NCBI GenBank assembly: GCA_963850195.1
Contig: CAWKKD010000004.1
Coordinates: forward strand, 620,001 to 684,000
From: Actinoallomurus sp963850195
GTDB taxonomy: Bacteria > Actinomycetota > Actinomycetes > Streptosporangiales > Streptosporangiaceae
DNA: 64,000 nucleotides
Reading direction: 5' to 3'
In this document: positions 63,643-64,000 of the stretch, piece after piece
Layout of the letters: each line of letters starts with the position of its first letter
Position numbering within the stretch: position 1 is the first letter of the stretch
The notes under the pieces: model-generated
What the model was told of the DNA's origin: nothing
Databases searched by the model: none
Seen by the model: only the letters and a program-made list of their open reading frames with translations
Translations under genes and position numbers: made by a program

Positions 63643-63645
63643 TGG
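63616..63645 (+). ncRNA. Probable 3' end of omega-RNA (TnpB guide RNA)
   Basis: GCCCCGCC (63616-63623) pairs with GGCGAGGC (63628-63635), with one mismatch and a GCAA tetraloop. It sits ten bases before the inferred right end. In TnpB systems the guide RNA scaffold covers the 3' end of tnpB and the right end, and the guide is the flanking host sequence. Here the guide would begin at 63646 with ACAGAGCACGCACACG. The 5' end of the RNA cannot be read from sequence. Confidence 0.6.
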
Positions 63646-64000
63646 ACAGAGCACGCACACGTTTGCTCACCAGAAGGCAACGGCTGAGCCTCGGCGTCGA
63701 CGTCGGTGGCAGCACCACGAAATGGGTGCTGCTCGGTCCCGATGACTCCGTCGTCGAACGTGGCCGGGCCCCGACGTCCCGGCTCGGGCCGAAGTCGGTG
63801 GTCGAGGCCATCGCGTCATTCGCCCGGCCGGGCGTCGAACGCGTCGGGACGGCGCTGCCCGGACATGTCGACCGCGCCTCCGGACAGGTCCTGTTCGTGC
63901 CCAATCTGGCCGGTGACTGGCCCGGCTTCCCCTTCACGCGAGCCGTGACGGAACGGACCGGGGTGCGGGCGACCGCGGTCGTGAACGACGCGATCGCCTT
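63642..64000 (+). CDS. ROK-family sugar kinase (partial, cut by window end)
   Basis: The first 119 codons are in the window. The ROK/glucokinase pattern is clear: ATP-binding LSLGVDVGGSTTKWVLLG, then TALPGHVDRASGQVLFVPNLAGDWPGFPF, and AVVNDAIA with the conserved Asn-Asp. It would phosphorylate the monosaccharide released in the cytoplasm by the GH94-like enzyme. The ATG at 63642 is part of the ATGG flanking the inserted element, and GGCGAGG in the element's right end supplies a ribosome-binding site. The native start appears unchanged. Confidence 0.88.
   Translation, partial: MDRARTRLLTRRQRLSLGVDVGGSTTKWVLLGPDDSVVERGRAPTSRLGPKSVVEAIASFARPGVERVGTALPGHVDRASGQVLFVPNLAGDWPGFPFTRAVTERTGVRATAVVNDAIA

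Larger units (their letters stand above)
61851..63645 (+). mobile_element. IS607-type insertion element with deleted tnpA and intact tnpB
   Basis: About 1.8 kb, bounded by ATGG at 61847-61850 and 63642-63645. IS607 elements insert at GG dinucleotides, and the ends here fit a GG core. Inside are a remnant of the serine recombinase TnpA and a full TnpB nuclease with a downstream hairpin. The element is inserted between the GH94-like gene and the ROK kinase of one operon. Base composition just after the left end (T/G-rich) differs from the host genes. The exact ends are inferred by comparing the flanking genes. Confidence 0.78.

Overview
The window is high-GC DNA, almost wall to wall genes with frequent GTG starts and ATGA/GTGA start-stop overlaps. 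It carries an F420-type luciferase-like oxidoreductase, ANTAR regulators, a MenG-like methyltransferase, a class III lanthipeptide synthetase, an actinobacterial-type LexA box (CGAAC-N4-GTTCG) and many secreted polysaccharide-degrading enzymes. This points to a soil-type filamentous actinomycete. The order Streptosporangiales is my best guess, but that is inference; no rRNA or tRNA gene is visible to fix the taxon.

Layout. 0.1-4.2 kb: a secreted GH43 glycosidase and an M6 metalloprotease. 4.2-6.0 kb: a hypothetical gene divergent from an O-methyltransferase-fold protein, with a long inverted repeat between them. 6.2-12.4 kb: a chaperone operon dnaK-grpE-dnaJ-cbpM-clpB, every junction overlapping. 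12.4-20.4 kb: an LLM-class oxidoreductase, a lone receiver protein, a STAS antagonist, a GAF histidine kinase, two small secreted proteins, a MenG-like methyltransferase, an ECF-like sigma factor with a membrane partner, and a MerR regulator. 20.4-27.3 kb: an epoxide-hydrolase-like enzyme, a LysR/MFS divergent pair, and a cluster of two polytopic membrane proteins, a 43-residue membrane peptide and a histidine-rich lipoprotein. 27-30 kb: a hypothetical protein and an FAD-linked oxidase. 30.1-34.4 kb: a fungal-cell-wall-degrading island (two GH18 chitinases divergent from a GH16 glucanase) with two identical GAGAGCGCTCTC palindromes and a separate 23-bp palindrome between them.

34.5-41 kb: a response regulator, a truncated CbiZ-like gene, then a class III lanthipeptide synthetase whose 3' end overlaps a 32-codon precursor peptide gene, closed by a very strong terminator and an ammonium transporter. 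41-46.5 kb: small enzymes, an HxlR regulator, three consecutive GAF-ANTAR regulators, and dinB with a LexA box on its start codon. 46.5-54.3 kb: a broken aminoglycoside-phosphotransferase-like gene, a membrane NACHT ATPase, a GH18-like secreted protein, a canonical beta-glucuronidase (uidA) operon, a LysE exporter and a secreted alpha/beta hydrolase.

54.4-64 kb: a carbohydrate uptake and catabolism operon (M28-like protein, GntR/UTRA regulator, lipoprotein binding protein, two permeases, GH94-like enzyme, ROK kinase). It has no ATPase gene; in actinomycetes a shared MsiK-type ATPase usually serves such systems. An IS607-type element (internally deleted tnpA, intact tnpB, probable omega-RNA 3' end) has inserted exactly at the junction between the GH94-like gene and the ROK kinase. 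It clips the tail of the first and keeps the start codon of the second.

The two most notable items are the nested precursor/class III synthetase pair without a transporter, and the IS607/TnpB insertion whose ends can be read from the host genes.
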